DNA of 64,000 nt. Origin: DATFVA01 sp963774455. Lineage in GTDB: Bacteria > Bacteroidota > Ignavibacteria > Ignavibacteriales > Ignavibacteriaceae. The stretch is taken from the NCBI GenBank assembly GCA_963774455.1, contig CAVZFD010000003.1, positions 186,001-250,000 of the forward strand, given 5' to 3'. Shown here one piece after another: positions 1-8,700 of this stretch. The notes beneath the pieces were generated by a model. The model saw only the letters and a program-made list of their open reading frames with translations, was not told the origin of the DNA and searched no databases. A program made the translations under genes and the position numbers. The first letter of the stretch is position 1. Every line of letters begins with the position of its first letter.

Positions 1-772
1 TATTAGTTCTGAACAATCCATTACTACCGCCGATCGTCTGCTGATGTACATTGGTTTCATCTGGAGCGGGTCGTGTTGAAGTCAATAAGACAGTCCCGCC
101 GATAAAGCTTCCGTAAAGACTGGAAGATGGGCCTTTGATGACCTCAACGTTTCCAAGAGATGCAAAATCGATATCATCAAGAACAGTAGAACCAGTCGCA
201 TCCGTAACAGGTATATTGTTCAGAAATACCTGGTAACCAAGACCATTGCTATTAGGACTGTTCCGGCTTGTGCTGGGATAATAGCCGCGGATTGTGATCC
301 TTGCTCCACCCCAGGGTGTACGCGACTGCATAAATACACCGGGCACCATGTTAATGGAATTTTCGAGCGAAAGTCCGCTGGATCGCCGCAGGTCTTTCGT
401 TGTCAAAACACCCACAGCCTGCGGTCGTAATATTTGATTACTGCCGATTACCTGGACGCCCGAAAGTTCAACAGGTGAAGGAGAGAGCTGAACATATAAT
501 GGTTTTGAAGCATCCGTAACAGAAACTTCTTTAGTCAGGTAACCAATGCGCCTGAAGGTTAAGGTAAATTTATTCGAGTTAGTGATAAATTTAAATCTTC
601 CGAAATCGTTAGCGGTTGCAGTTATAGATGACCCTTCAACAACAATCGTTGCCCCTGCAACAGGGTCGAGCGACTGCTTATCAACAACAACTCCTGTTAC
701 AGTAACCTGTGCTGTTATTTGTGTAACAGCAAATAAAAAAATGAAGAAGAATAATGATAAGTAATTCTTCAT
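1..772 (-). CDS. TonB-dependent outer-membrane receptor, N-terminal part (cut by window edge)
   Basis: Reads from an ATG at 772 leftwards with no stop to the window edge, about 257 codons. A signal peptide (hydrophobic FFFIFLFAV, then TAQ) is followed by a CarboxypepD_reg/CNA-like beta domain (about residues 23-95: GVVVDKQSLDPVAGATIVVEG, then FRRIGYLTKEVSV) and a plug domain. Plug hallmarks include MVPGVFMQSR, ITIRGYYP, QVFLNNIPVTD and VEVIKGPSSSLYGS. The family takes up siderophores, cobalamin or oligosaccharides with TonB energy; the plug resembles iron-chelate receptors more than SusC, but the barrel that would decide is outside the window. The small gene at 959-1477 lies upstream on the same strand and may be co-transcribed. 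The reading frame is clean throughout. Confidence 0.9.
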   Translation of the reverse strand, partial: MKNYLSLFFFIFLFAVTQITAQVTVTGVVVDKQSLDPVAGATIVVEGSSITATANDFGRFKFITNSNKFTLTFRRIGYLTKEVSVTDASKPLYVQLSPSPVELSGVQVIGSNQILRPQAVGVLTTKDLRRSSGLSLENSINMVPGVFMQSRTPWGGARITIRGYYPSTSRNSPNSNGLGYQVFLNNIPVTDATGSTVLDDIDFASLGNVEVIKGPSSSLYGSFIGGTVLLTSTRPAPDETNVHQQTIGGSNGLFRTN

Positions 773-958
773 AGTCAGAATCCTTTCTTAAAAATTCAAT
801 AGTTAATTAATTGAAAACTATCAGGGAGGTTATACATGAGCGGGAGGGGAGAAAATCAACCCGACCTATACTTAGACCAAACCGAATCATTCGTTCGGAA
901 AAAATTTTCTGTCATCGGTTTAGGATGTATAACCTGTAATTATTAAATCCGGAAGGGA
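773..958 (-). other. Leader region upstream of the TonB receptor
   Basis: The 186-base gap between the two minus-strand genes contains a short inverted repeat (CCGAA at 882-886 pairing with TTCGG at 894-898) next to an A/T run. It could be a leader hairpin or nothing more than chance. I see no recognisable riboswitch, and no clear promoter. Confidence 0.25.
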
Positions 959-1477
959 TCAGGAGATTTCAGGTGGAGGAGAAAGGATATCTTTTTTCAG
1001 GCTTTTATATAAACTTACGGCGCAGAAATTAAAACTATCGGTTTTCTGAGCAGAAGGAATTTCGATTTCAGCTACAGGAAAATATTTACTAAGCTCTTTC
1101 TGAGCTCTAATTTTGGTTTTACCATCATTTTCCTGGTTCTTTTTCAGGAGTTTTTCAAAGTTGGCTTCAAGTTCTTTTTCATCCTTGTCCTTTACACAAT
1201 AATAAACCGCTTTGCCGTTGCTGATTTCACTTTTCAATACGTCGTACATTTGATTATTGTAGCGGAATTCCTTGCCTTCCCTCACCCAGATCGGAGAATC
1301 TTCCCTTTTAGTCAAATCAAATGATAGTTTGACTATGAGATTCTGAGGGATAGCCTCTTCCAGCATGCTGCTCATTTTAGAGCGGATGACAGTCCGTTTA
1401 ACAAGGTAAGGTATATAAAACCCGAAAATGTTAAAAAGGAATAGAAGCAGAATAAATGATGTAAAGAATTTCTTCAA
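959..1477 (-). CDS. Small membrane-anchored protein of unknown function
   Basis: A 172-residue protein starting at a TTG codon (no in-frame ATG nearby). Residues 5-25 form one hydrophobic segment (FFTSFILLLFLFNIFGFYI), either an uncleaved anchor or a signal peptide. The remainder is charged and probably periplasmic, with a lysine/glutamate-rich stretch around residues 95-125 and a C-terminal PPPE. I do not recognise the family. It precedes the TonB receptor on the same strand, so an accessory role in that uptake system is possible but rests on position alone. Confidence 0.6.
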   Translation of the reverse strand: MKKFFTSFILLLFLFNIFGFYIPYLVKRTVIRSKMSSMLEEAIPQNLIVKLSFDLTKREDSPIWVREGKEFRYNNQMYDVLKSEISNGKAVYYCVKDKDEKELEANFEKLLKKNQENDGKTKIRAQKELSKYFPVAEIEIPSAQKTDSFNFCAVSLYKSLKKDILSPPPEIS

Positions 1478-1589
1478 AATGAAAAATAATTTTTGTGTGA
1501 ATCATCGGCATATTACGGAATTCTTTTAAAAATAAAAATATTGCAGCAATTTATTTTTAGTATTCATTTCTTCCCAGATCCAAATTTAC

Positions 1590-1793
1590 AGGGATACCCG
1601 TGGAATGTTTGAACTTGCAGGAGAAGGCACGATCTTCCTTGATGAGATAGCTTATATTTCTACCCAGCTCCAGGTGAAATTATTAAGGGTGCTGCAGGAG
1701 AGGGAGTTTGAAAAGGTGGGCGGTGAGGTTACTATACCTATGAGAGCGCGTGTAGTTGCGGCCACCAACAGGAATCTTGATCTGTTTACCTAA
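1590..1793 (+). pseudogene. Remnant of a sigma-54-dependent activator (AAA+ domain)
   Basis: The reading frame encodes the centre of an NtrC-type AAA+ domain: RGMFELAGEGTIFLDEI (Walker B region), then QVKLLRVLQEREFEKVGG, then RVVAATNRNLD, stopping at residues LFT. In a full activator this is flanked by the Walker A/GAFTGA region and by FREDLYYRL and a helix-turn-helix; none of that is present on either side. About 65 residues remain of a family usually 400-500 residues long, so this is a gene fragment and not expected to work. Confidence 0.75.
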
Positions 1794-1849
1794 TTTCATT
1801 TCTTTTCCTGTTTTTTTCTTTTTGCCATATATGTTAAGTCTGAAGCAGT

Positions 1850-2520
1850 ACCTGGCTTAGCCTATGAGGAAAGTCTATACATATAAAACCTAAAGAAAGT
1901 AAGGTTATCTAAGCCAGGCCTAAAGTGGTAAGGCTAACCATGCGAAGTCTAAGAGGAATAGCCGGGAGTTATGCCCGTGAATTATTATGCCTTTCTCCAG
2001 ATCCCACCCACTTTCTGGTTTGACTAAAGCCTTTGAGGAAAGTCTACACATATAAAACCTAAAGAAGTAAGTTTATCAAAGCCATGCCTAAAGTGGTAAG
2101 GCTAACCATGCGAAGCTTAAGAGGAATAGACGGAGTTATGCCCGTGAATTATTATGCCTTTCTCAGGATCCCCCCCACTTTCTGGTTTGACTAAAGCCTT
2201 TGAGGAAAGTCTACACATATAAAACCTAAAGAAGTAAGGTTATCTAAGCCAGGCCTAAAGTGGTAAGGCTAACCATGCGAAGTCTAAGAGGAATAGCCGG
2301 GAGTTATGCCCGTGAATTATTATGCCTTTCTCCGGATCCCCCCCACTTTCTGGTTTGACTAAAGCCTTTGAGGAAAGTCTACACATATAAAACCTAAAGA
2401 AGTAAGTTTATCTAAGCCAGGCCTAAAGTGGTAAGGCTAACCATGCGAAGTCTAAGAGGAATAGCCGGGAGTTATGCCCGTGAATTATTATGCCTTTCTC
2501 CGGATCCCCCCCACTTTCTG
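1850..2520. repeat. Four tandem copies of a ~168-bp unit with hairpin potential
   Basis: The marker CTTTGAGGAA (variant CCTATGAGGAA in the first unit) occurs at 1862, 2031, 2198 and 2366, giving periods of 169, 167 and 168 bases. The array breaks off sharply after ACTTTCTG at 2520. Units differ by scattered substitutions and one-base indels. Each can form short stems: GACT/AGTC around GAGGAA, AACCT/AGGTT, AGCC/GGCT, and CGGG/CCCG (2466-2469 with 2477-2480 in the last unit). No reading frame is shared by the copies because the unit length varies and is not kept to a multiple of three. It could be a structured RNA family or a degenerate mobile element. No inverted termini or transposase are visible. 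Confidence 0.85.
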
Positions 2521-2925
2521 AATTGGCTAAATCGGCCTCCGGATTCTTTAACAGATCGAATAGCGAAGAGCTGATTATAATATGTAATCATTTACGTAAG
2601 TAACTATTATTTTAATTCATTTTAACTGCCTGTTGTCTCCTGCCCACCACACTCCCAGAAGCCTGGAAACCGAATACCATATCCATTTTGGGTACCTTCC
2701 ACATACGCTCCACATACGCTTCACATACGCTTCACATACGCTTCAATCTCGAATTTTCAAGCAAATCCGTCCTACATTAAGTAATGGCAAAGCTTTTATG
2801 TTTTTGGGGTTAAATCCGGAAAAGTTCAATAGAACCGCAAGAAGAATTCAGCCGAAAAAGAATGGATATGGCATATTATAGCAGGATCGTTATTTTTAAG
2901 AAAATCTTTTTCAGAAATTTTAATT
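2521..2925. other. Gene-free spacer before the sugar locus
   Basis: This stretch has no credible gene. An 82-codon frame starting with TTG at 2633 runs through the 11-bp repeats and shows no protein-like character. Its one recognisable element is the short repeat patch at 2700-2743, listed separately. No clear promoter or Shine-Dalgarno sequence is seen before the GH92 start at 2926. Confidence 0.6.
2700..2743. repeat. 11-bp tandem repeat (CACATACGCTY) x4
   Basis: Four head-to-tail copies of CACATACGCT plus C or T occupy 2700-2710, 2711-2721, 2722-2732 and 2733-2743. Three copies of the same unit in the same orientation are found at 63892-63924, some 61 kb away at the other end of the window. 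The copies are contiguous with no spacers. Confidence 0.95.
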
Positions 2926-5100
2926 ATGGTCAAAACTTTATTCATACTTCTTCTCATTATAAACATTGCATCGGCACAGAACACTGACTTTGTAAATCCT
3001 TTCATAGGTACATCGAACGGGGGGAATACCTTCCCGGGTGCTGTCGTTCCATGGGGAATGGTCTCGGTTAGTCCTCATAACAGCAGCGTTTCGCCATCAG
3101 GATACCGTTCTGGTGAAGAATTCTTTTACGGGGCAGGTCATACTCATCTCAGCGGCACAGGTTGTGCTGATCTGGGAAGCATAATCGTAACAGTTACCAC
3201 TGGTAATATTAAGACGGAACCCGATCAATACAGGCAGCATTATTCCAATGAGAAAGCATCACCCGGTTTTTACTCCGTTCATCTTGATTCAGCCGGGGTA
3301 ACCCTCGAATGTTCAGCATCTCCTCATTGCGGCATTATAAAAATCACATCCGACAGGGATCAGAAGATTAACCTGCTGCTGGATGCAGGAAGAAGTCTGG
3401 CTATTACAGGCGGGGGAGAGGTAAACGTAACCTCCGTTACTGAGCTGCAGGGATTTAATATCAGCGGCGGTTTCTGCGGGGAAGATAACAGGCAGAAAAC
3501 CTTTTTCTATTCGGTAAGTAATAAGTCCGCCCTTCGCCATGGAACCTGGATAAATGAAAATATTAACGATGATTCGGAAGCCGCTGCCATTGACTCTTCC
3601 CTGGGTATATGGCAGACTTACAGTCTCAGAAAGGGAGAAACCCTCCTTCTGAAAACGGGAATCTCATATGTCAGCATTTCAAATGCAAAACTAAATCTGG
3701 AATCCGAAATCAAGGATAAGAGTTTCAGTGAAATCCGGCAGGAAGCTGAGGCATCCTGGGACAACGTTCTATCAAGAATCGAAATAGAGGATTCCGCTGA
3801 CAGCAATAAAGTAATATTTTACACTGCATTATACCATGTTCTGATCCATCCCAACATAATCAGCGATGTGAACGGGGATTACCCTCTGATGGGAAGAAAG
3901 GGAACAGGTAATTATAAAAACAGGAATCGCTATTCAGTATTTTCATTATGGGATACATACAGAACCCTTCATCCTTTCCTTACCCTTGTATACCCGGAGC
4001 GGGAATCTGAAATTGTAAGAACTATGATCGATATGGCCAAAGAGAATGGGTATCTTCCTAAGTGGGAGCTTGCTGGAAATGAAACTTACATGATGGTGGG
4101 CGCTCCGGCAGATATTGTAATAGCTGATACTTATATAAAGGGGGTAAGAGATTTCGATGCAGATTCCGCACTTTCATTTATGATAAAACCGGCACTACTA
4201 GATAGAAATGAAAAAGCTCCTCCTGTCAGAGCCGGTTATCACGAACTTCTTCAATACGGGTATATCCCGTTTGAACAGAATTGGAATGAAGATTGGTGGG
4301 TATGGGGACCGGTCTCCACGACGCTCGAATATTGTTTCTCCGATTATTCTATTGCGAAACTTTCTGAGGTCCTTCATAAACCTGAGTATTCCGAATTATT
4401 CAGTGATAGGTCATCTTTTTACAAAAATTTATTTGATGACAGCACCCATTTTTTTCGTCCAAGGTCAGAAAAGGGAAACTTCATTACTCCTTTTGATTCG
4501 ACAAGTACCGAGGGTTCCGGCGACTGGGCAGGATCGGGGGGACCGGGATATGTGGAGGGAAATGCGCGGGATTATGCATTTTATGTCCCTTTTGATGTAA
4601 AGGGAATGATTGAACTTTATGGTGGAAGGTCGGGATTCTACAACAAACTGAACTATTATTTTGAGAATAACTTCTTCAGTCTGAACAATGAGCCTGAAAT
4701 GTTCTACCCATACCTGTTTACCTACTTTCCGGGGGAAGAGTCGCGTACAAGCGATATCCTCTCATCAATAATTAAGCAAAATTTCAACACCGGACCCGGC
4801 GGTCTCCCCGGCAATGATGACTGCGGTGCAATTTCAGCATGGTATCTTTTTTCCGCCCTGGGTTTTTACCCTGTATGTCCCGCTTCAGATGAATATCGCA
4901 CAGGCCTCCCTCTTTTCGGGAGATGCGAGATTCGTCTCTCTGATAAATATTATAGTGGGCAGAAAATCATAATTGAAAAACGTACAGACGCGGATCGTGA
5001 AGGATCATTTTATTTAAATGATAAGAAAGTCCAGGGTTCTGCAATCACTCATACCTCGCTGGTAAGATCCGTGGCGCGGCTCATATTCTACCAAAAATAA
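2926..5100 (+). CDS. GH92 family glycosidase (alpha-mannosidase type), exported
   Basis: A 724-residue protein with a signal peptide (LFILLLIINIASAQ). Family GH92 is made of calcium-dependent exo-alpha-mannosidases with an N-terminal beta-sandwich and an (alpha/alpha)6 barrel. Signatures seen are the N-terminal NPFIGTSNGGNTFPGAVVPWGM, SLWDTYRTLHPFLTL in the middle, and GLPGNDDCGAISAWY with N630-D631-D632, where the catalytic-base aspartates of the family lie. Length is normal for GH92. There is no T9SS sorting domain, so it is probably periplasmic. It stands immediately before the LacI regulator gene. A decayed second GH92 gene lies at 22.4 kb. Activity on mannosides is a family-based guess, since GH92 members vary in linkage. 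Confidence 0.92.
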   Translation: MVKTLFILLLIINIASAQNTDFVNPFIGTSNGGNTFPGAVVPWGMVSVSPHNSSVSPSGYRSGEEFFYGAGHTHLSGTGCADLGSIIVTVTTGNIKTEPDQYRQHYSNEKASPGFYSVHLDSAGVTLECSASPHCGIIKITSDRDQKINLLLDAGRSLAITGGGEVNVTSVTELQGFNISGGFCGEDNRQKTFFYSVSNKSALRHGTWINENINDDSEAAAIDSSLGIWQTYSLRKGETLLLKTGISYVSISNAKLNLESEIKDKSFSEIRQEAEASWDNVLSRIEIEDSADSNKVIFYTALYHVLIHPNIISDVNGDYPLMGRKGTGNYKNRNRYSVFSLWDTYRTLHPFLTLVYPERESEIVRTMIDMAKENGYLPKWELAGNETYMMVGAPADIVIADTYIKGVRDFDADSALSFMIKPALLDRNEKAPPVRAGYHELLQYGYIPFEQNWNEDWWVWGPVSTTLEYCFSDYSIAKLSEVLHKPEYSELFSDRSSFYKNLFDDSTHFFRPRSEKGNFITPFDSTSTEGSGDWAGSGGPGYVEGNARDYAFYVPFDVKGMIELYGGRSGFYNKLNYYFENNFFSLNNEPEMFYPYLFTYFPGEESRTSDILSSIIKQNFNTGPGGLPGNDDCGAISAWYLFSALGFYPVCPASDEYRTGLPLFGRCEIRLSDKYYSGQKIIIEKRTDADREGSFYLNDKKVQGSAITHTSLVRSVARLIFYQK

Positions 5101-5129
5101 TTATTTTTTTCCCTTTCGCGAGGATAAGC

Positions 5130-5158
5130 TTGACATAAATATTTTAAAGTCTTACATT
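5130..5158 (+). promoter_or_regulatory. Sigma-70-like promoter of the LacI-type regulator
   Basis: TTGACA at 5130-5135 and TACATT at 5153-5158 are separated by 17 bases, a near-ideal spacing. The expected transcription start (about 5164-5166) falls inside the palindromic operator at 5163-5174. Assignment is by pattern only. Confidence 0.65.
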
Positions 5159-5162
5159 CTGT

Positions 5163-5174
5163 GCAAACGTTTGC
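5163..5174. promoter_or_regulatory. LacI-family operator 1 (GCAAACGTTTGC)
   Basis: A perfect 12-bp palindrome with the central CG typical of LacI/GalR operators, 19 bases before the regulator's ATG at 5194 and over the predicted transcription start. An identical palindrome occurs at 6315-6326. The placement suggests autorepression by the 5194-6237 product. Confidence 0.85.
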
Positions 5175-5193
5175 GCTAATTTTGTAATTTTAG

Positions 5194-6237
5194 ATGGCTA
5201 TAACCTTAAACGATATTGCAAATAAGGCAGGTGTTTCTGTTTCAACAGTTTCACGCGTTCTGAATAACAAGACAAAGAAGTATAGAATAAGTGAAGAAAC
5301 AGAAGATCTGATTCTTAAGGCAGCGAAAAGATTAAATTACAGGCCGAACCAATTAGCCAGGGGATTAAGACTCAAAAAAACGCACACAATCGGACTGATA
5401 GTTCCCGACATTTCAAATCCTTTTTTTGCTCACGTTACAAGAATAATCCAGACACATGCTTACCAGGCAGGCTATAGTTTAATAGTCTGCAACACCGACG
5501 AGGATATCGAAACAGAGCTTGAACAAGTTGAACTGCTCTTAAGTAAAGGAGTGGACGGATTTATTGTAATGCCCGTAGGAACCACTTTCTCACACATCAA
5601 AAAATTGATGGATGATTCTGTTCCCCTTGTGCTTCTGGACAGAAGCTTTGATGACCTCGATACCAGTTCTGTAGTAGTTGATAACTATACAGGAGCCTAC
5701 AAAGCTACTGAATACCTGATATCGATGGGACACAGTAAAATTGCGGTTATACAGGGCCTACCCGATACTTATACTAATAACGCACGTGTAAAAGGTTACC
5801 TTGAGGCATTAAAGGATGCAGGTATTGAGGTTAACCGGAACTACATCGTAGGAAAAGATTTCAGAAAAGAAAACGGTTATATCGAAACCAAATTCCTTCT
5901 TGGACTTGAACAGCCTCCGACAGCAATTTTTACCACCAGTGATTTAATCACACTTGGTGCACTCGAGGCAGTATCTGAGGAAAAGTTAATTATCCCTGAT
6001 GATCTTTCGCTCGTTTCATTTGATGATGTAGATTTTGCTCCTTTTCTTTTTGCTCCATTGACGGCGGTAAGACAGCCCAAAGAGATAATGGGCGAGGTTG
6101 CCGTCAAGCTTCTAATCGATGGTCTGAGATCAAAAGGCCACATAGACCATAGAAAAATAGTCCTGAAATCAGAATTAGTTATCCGCGGTTCTGTAAAGAA
6201 AATAGAGAATACAGTCAACCCTGCAGCCGTCAGCTAA
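5194..6237 (+). CDS. LacI/GalR-family transcriptional regulator
   Basis: A 347-residue protein of normal family length. Residues 1-25 form the helix-turn-helix (TLNDIANKAGVSVSTVSRVLN), followed by the hinge helix region (RPNQLARGLRLKK) and a periplasmic-binding-protein-like effector domain from about residue 62 (TIGLIVPDISNPFFAHV, then LLDRSFDD, and SLVSFDDVDFAPFL near the C-terminus). It should repress sugar-utilisation genes until an intracellular sugar binds. Two identical palindromes, one before its own gene and one before the sugar-binding-protein gene at 6418, are the obvious targets. The effector is unknown; a locus oligosaccharide or pentose is likely. Confidence 0.95.
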   Translation: MAITLNDIANKAGVSVSTVSRVLNNKTKKYRISEETEDLILKAAKRLNYRPNQLARGLRLKKTHTIGLIVPDISNPFFAHVTRIIQTHAYQAGYSLIVCNTDEDIETELEQVELLLSKGVDGFIVMPVGTTFSHIKKLMDDSVPLVLLDRSFDDLDTSSVVVDNYTGAYKATEYLISMGHSKIAVIQGLPDTYTNNARVKGYLEALKDAGIEVNRNYIVGKDFRKENGYIETKFLLGLEQPPTAIFTTSDLITLGALEAVSEEKLIIPDDLSLVSFDDVDFAPFLFAPLTAVRQPKEIMGEVAVKLLIDGLRSKGHIDHRKIVLKSELVIRGSVKKIENTVNPAAVS

Positions 6238-6294
6238 TTCTGTGAGGAGAAGTTCTAAGTAATATTCCATAGGTTTTAGAAAGTTTACTTTAAG

Positions 6295-6326
6295 TATAAC
6301 TTTCAGGAATTTGCGCAAACGTTTGC
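6295..6326 (+). promoter_or_regulatory. Promoter -10 box and LacI-family operator 2 before the ABC transporter operon
   Basis: GCAAACGTTTGC at 6315-6326 is identical over 12 bases to the site at 5163-5174. A possible -10 box (TATAAC, 6295-6300) lies just upstream; no good -35 box is present. The operator would sit just downstream of the transcription start, a repressing position. A Shine-Dalgarno-like AAGAGGA precedes the GTG start at 6418. Confidence 0.75.
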
Positions 6327-6417
6327 ATTAAAAGGAAATTTTATTGTTTTTCATCCTGCAATGGGAGTCACCAGCAGGAACTGCGTCCTGCCCAACCTTA
6401 TTAATTAAGAGGATTAA

Positions 6418-7728
6418 GTGAAAAAATACATCTTTGTTGCTGTACTGATTTCTTTATTTGCAGTGAACTGCGGAGGAGATAAAAACGAACCATCTGCAGA
6501 CGGAAAGGTTGAAATTATATTCTGGCATAGTTTTGTTTCGTCGACTGTGCCGGCACTAAATGAACTGATAGCCAAATTCGAAAAAGAGAATCCGGGAATA
6601 ACGATTAAAGCACAATATATTCCCACGGGGGATGCACTCATTCAGAAATTAATTACGGCAATCCAAAGCAAGACCGCACCTGATATTTCCTGGCTTCATT
6701 CTGATTTTATGGAAAACCTGGTAGATGCAGATGCAATATATAAAATGGACGAATTCATAAATGGTGATGATGGTATAACTAAAGAAGATCTGGAAGATAT
6801 CTACCCGGCACTTCGTCAATCCGCCTCCTGGAGAGGGACAATGTACAGTATGCCTATGGAAGCTACGAACCTTGCTCTTCTTTATAATAAAGATATGTTT
6901 AAGGCTGCAGGTCTTGATCCTGAACATCCTCCCAAAAACTGGGATGAACTTCGTGAATATTCAAAGAAATTAACAATAGATAAAAATAACGACGGTACTA
7001 TTGAGCAGGTAGGATTCTTTGTTCCGGTTTATCCGGCGGCGGGACCGCAAGGTCCCTGGATGGTCTGGCAGTTTATGCCATATTTATGGCAGGCAGGAGG
7101 TTACCTTGTTGATTCCGCACAGACACATGTAATGTATAATGAGGAACCCGGAGTTGAAGCTCTCACTCTCTGGAAGCAGATGTACCTCGAACAGAAATTA
7201 AGTTCATTCACAACTGATTTTGATGTTGCTTTTACATCTAAAAGACTTGCGATGGCAATGGACGGTCCCTGGAATCTTCCCAGATATAAAGACCTCCTTA
7301 AAAACCTGAACTGGGCATTCGCTCCTCTTCCTGCAGGACCGAAAAAGCAGGCGACGGTAGTAGGAGGAGAATACCTGGCAATATTTAAACAAAGCAAGCA
7401 TCCGAAAGAAGCCTGGAAATTTCTTAAGTGGATGATCAAACCGGATGTGCAGGCATTCTGGGCAATGAAATCAGGATATCTGCCTATTCGTCATGCTGTT
7501 CATGATGTTCCTGAATTCCAGAAATACCTTACTGAGAATCCTAATTTTAAAGTATTTGTTGACCAGATGGATGTTGGACAGGCACAGCGCCCGATCGATT
7601 ACGGAGCACTTGAAGTAACCCAAAACGTTGCCCAGGCAATTGAAAGGTCCACACTGGGTAATATCGATGTTAAAACAGCACTCGACGAGGCTGCAGCGAA
7701 ATCCAATAAGGCTATAAAACAAAAGTAG
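6418..7728 (+). CDS. ABC transporter sugar-binding lipoprotein (family 1)
   Basis: A 436-residue extracellular solute-binding protein starting at GTG after AAGAGGA. The signal ends in a lipobox (LFAVNC, Cys18), so it should be a lipoprotein. Typical carbohydrate-binding family 1 features include IIFWHSFVS, ALNELIAKFEKENPGI, KTAPDISW, MYSMPMEATNLALLYNK and AMDGPWNLP. It delivers a sugar, probably an oligosaccharide, to the permeases that follow. A paralogue at 59011 shares most of these blocks. It lies directly downstream of operator 2, so it is probably under LacI control. Confidence 0.93.
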   Translation: MKKYIFVAVLISLFAVNCGGDKNEPSADGKVEIIFWHSFVSSTVPALNELIAKFEKENPGITIKAQYIPTGDALIQKLITAIQSKTAPDISWLHSDFMENLVDADAIYKMDEFINGDDGITKEDLEDIYPALRQSASWRGTMYSMPMEATNLALLYNKDMFKAAGLDPEHPPKNWDELREYSKKLTIDKNNDGTIEQVGFFVPVYPAAGPQGPWMVWQFMPYLWQAGGYLVDSAQTHVMYNEEPGVEALTLWKQMYLEQKLSSFTTDFDVAFTSKRLAMAMDGPWNLPRYKDLLKNLNWAFAPLPAGPKKQATVVGGEYLAIFKQSKHPKEAWKFLKWMIKPDVQAFWAMKSGYLPIRHAVHDVPEFQKYLTENPNFKVFVDQMDVGQAQRPIDYGALEVTQNVAQAIERSTLGNIDVKTALDEAAAKSNKAIKQK

Positions 7729-7734
7729 GCAAAA

Positions 7735-8700
7735 TTGTTTAATACGACACCCGAAACACAGAATGAGAGAGTGCTGGAAATGGCAGCTGTCGTAAAACAG
7801 CCCGCTCCCCGGAAAAACAAGAATAAAAAAGGAGATCTTTTTTCGGCGCTCCTTTTTCTTTCACCTACTCTCGTGATATTCACCGCATTCATACTCTTCC
7901 CGGTTTTCTTTTCTTTCTACCTGAGTTTCCAGAAATGGAATATGTTCAGCGGTCAATCCACTTTTGTAGGTCTCGATAATTATATCAGGATGTTTCAAAG
8001 CGCAGAATTCTGGAACGTCTTAAAGAATACTGCATATTATACGCTTGGAACCATTCCACTTAATATGGGTTTCTCTCTGCTAGTAGCATATATCCTTCAC
8101 AAAAAAATATTCGGAAAGAAGCTTCTGCGCACTTTGTTTTTTGCTCCCGTTATAATTTCACCTGTAGCAGCGGCAGTAATCTGGCGCTGGCTTTATGATC
8201 CAAACTTCGGACTTGTAAATTATTTTATCGGCTTATTCGGCTTAGATCCTGTAAACTGGCTGAACGATCCAACAGCAGCTATGTTTGCACTGATAGTTAT
8301 GGGAGTATGGAAAACCTTTGGTATAAATATGGTTCTGTTTGCCGCGGGTCTGCAGGCAATACCCGAGCAATATTATGAAGCCGCAGAAATCGACGGGGCA
8401 GGGCAATGGTCGAAGTTTAAGAATATCACTATCCCTCTGCTTGCGCCCACTACATTTTTCATAATGGTAATGTCGATGATCAGTTCATTCCAGGTATTTG
8501 ATATAGTTTATGTTCTGACTTCGGGCGGACCGCTTGGCGCAACAAAGGTAATGGTGTTCTACGTTTATGAACATGCATTCAAATTCTTTGAGATGGGCTA
8601 TGCATCAGCGGCTGCATACGTGTTATTTGCGATACTGTTTATTCTTACCCTGGCCCAGGTTAAATACATGAAGAACAAAGTTTATGTCTACGGTGGCTAA
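7735..8700 (+). CDS. ABC sugar transporter permease 1 (MalF/UgpA type)
   Basis: Six predicted membrane segments from about residue 38 (LLFLSPTLVIFTAFILFPVFF) and the cytoplasmic EAA loop EAAEIDGAGQWSKFKNITIP that contacts the ATPase. The longest frame starts at TTG 7735, six bases after the binding-protein stop; an ATG at 7780 would also leave all membrane segments intact, so the start is uncertain. It overlaps the next permease by one base (TAATG). The matching ATPase is not here but at 60333. Confidence 0.93.
   Translation: MFNTTPETQNERVLEMAAVVKQPAPRKNKNKKGDLFSALLFLSPTLVIFTAFILFPVFFSFYLSFQKWNMFSGQSTFVGLDNYIRMFQSAEFWNVLKNTAYYTLGTIPLNMGFSLLVAYILHKKIFGKKLLRTLFFAPVIISPVAAAVIWRWLYDPNFGLVNYFIGLFGLDPVNWLNDPTAAMFALIVMGVWKTFGINMVLFAAGLQAIPEQYYEAAEIDGAGQWSKFKNITIPLLAPTTFFIMVMSMISSFQVFDIVYVLTSGGPLGATKVMVFYVYEHAFKFFEMGYASAAAYVLFAILFILTLAQVKYMKNKVYVYGG

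Noticed and set aside
546..764. 72-codon plus-strand reading frame
   Set aside because: It lies opposite the minus-strand TonB receptor, whose frame has signal peptide, regulatory domain and plug motifs.
1850..2520. RNase P RNA
   Set aside because: GAGGAAAGTC and a distant GCGAAG...GGAATAG string are reminiscent, but four tandem ~168-base units without the remaining conserved core cannot be normal RNase P RNA.
1850..2743. CRISPR array
   Set aside because: The 168-bp and 11-bp repeats are contiguous, with no unique spacers of regular size and no cas genes.
2633..2881. 82-codon reading frame on the plus strand
   Set aside because: TTG start, no ribosome site, its middle is the 11-bp repeat translated, and no protein family character.
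5086..5107. A/T inverted repeat after the GH92 gene as terminator
   Set aside because: The pairing is only A and T with no loop and no GC stem, too weak to call.
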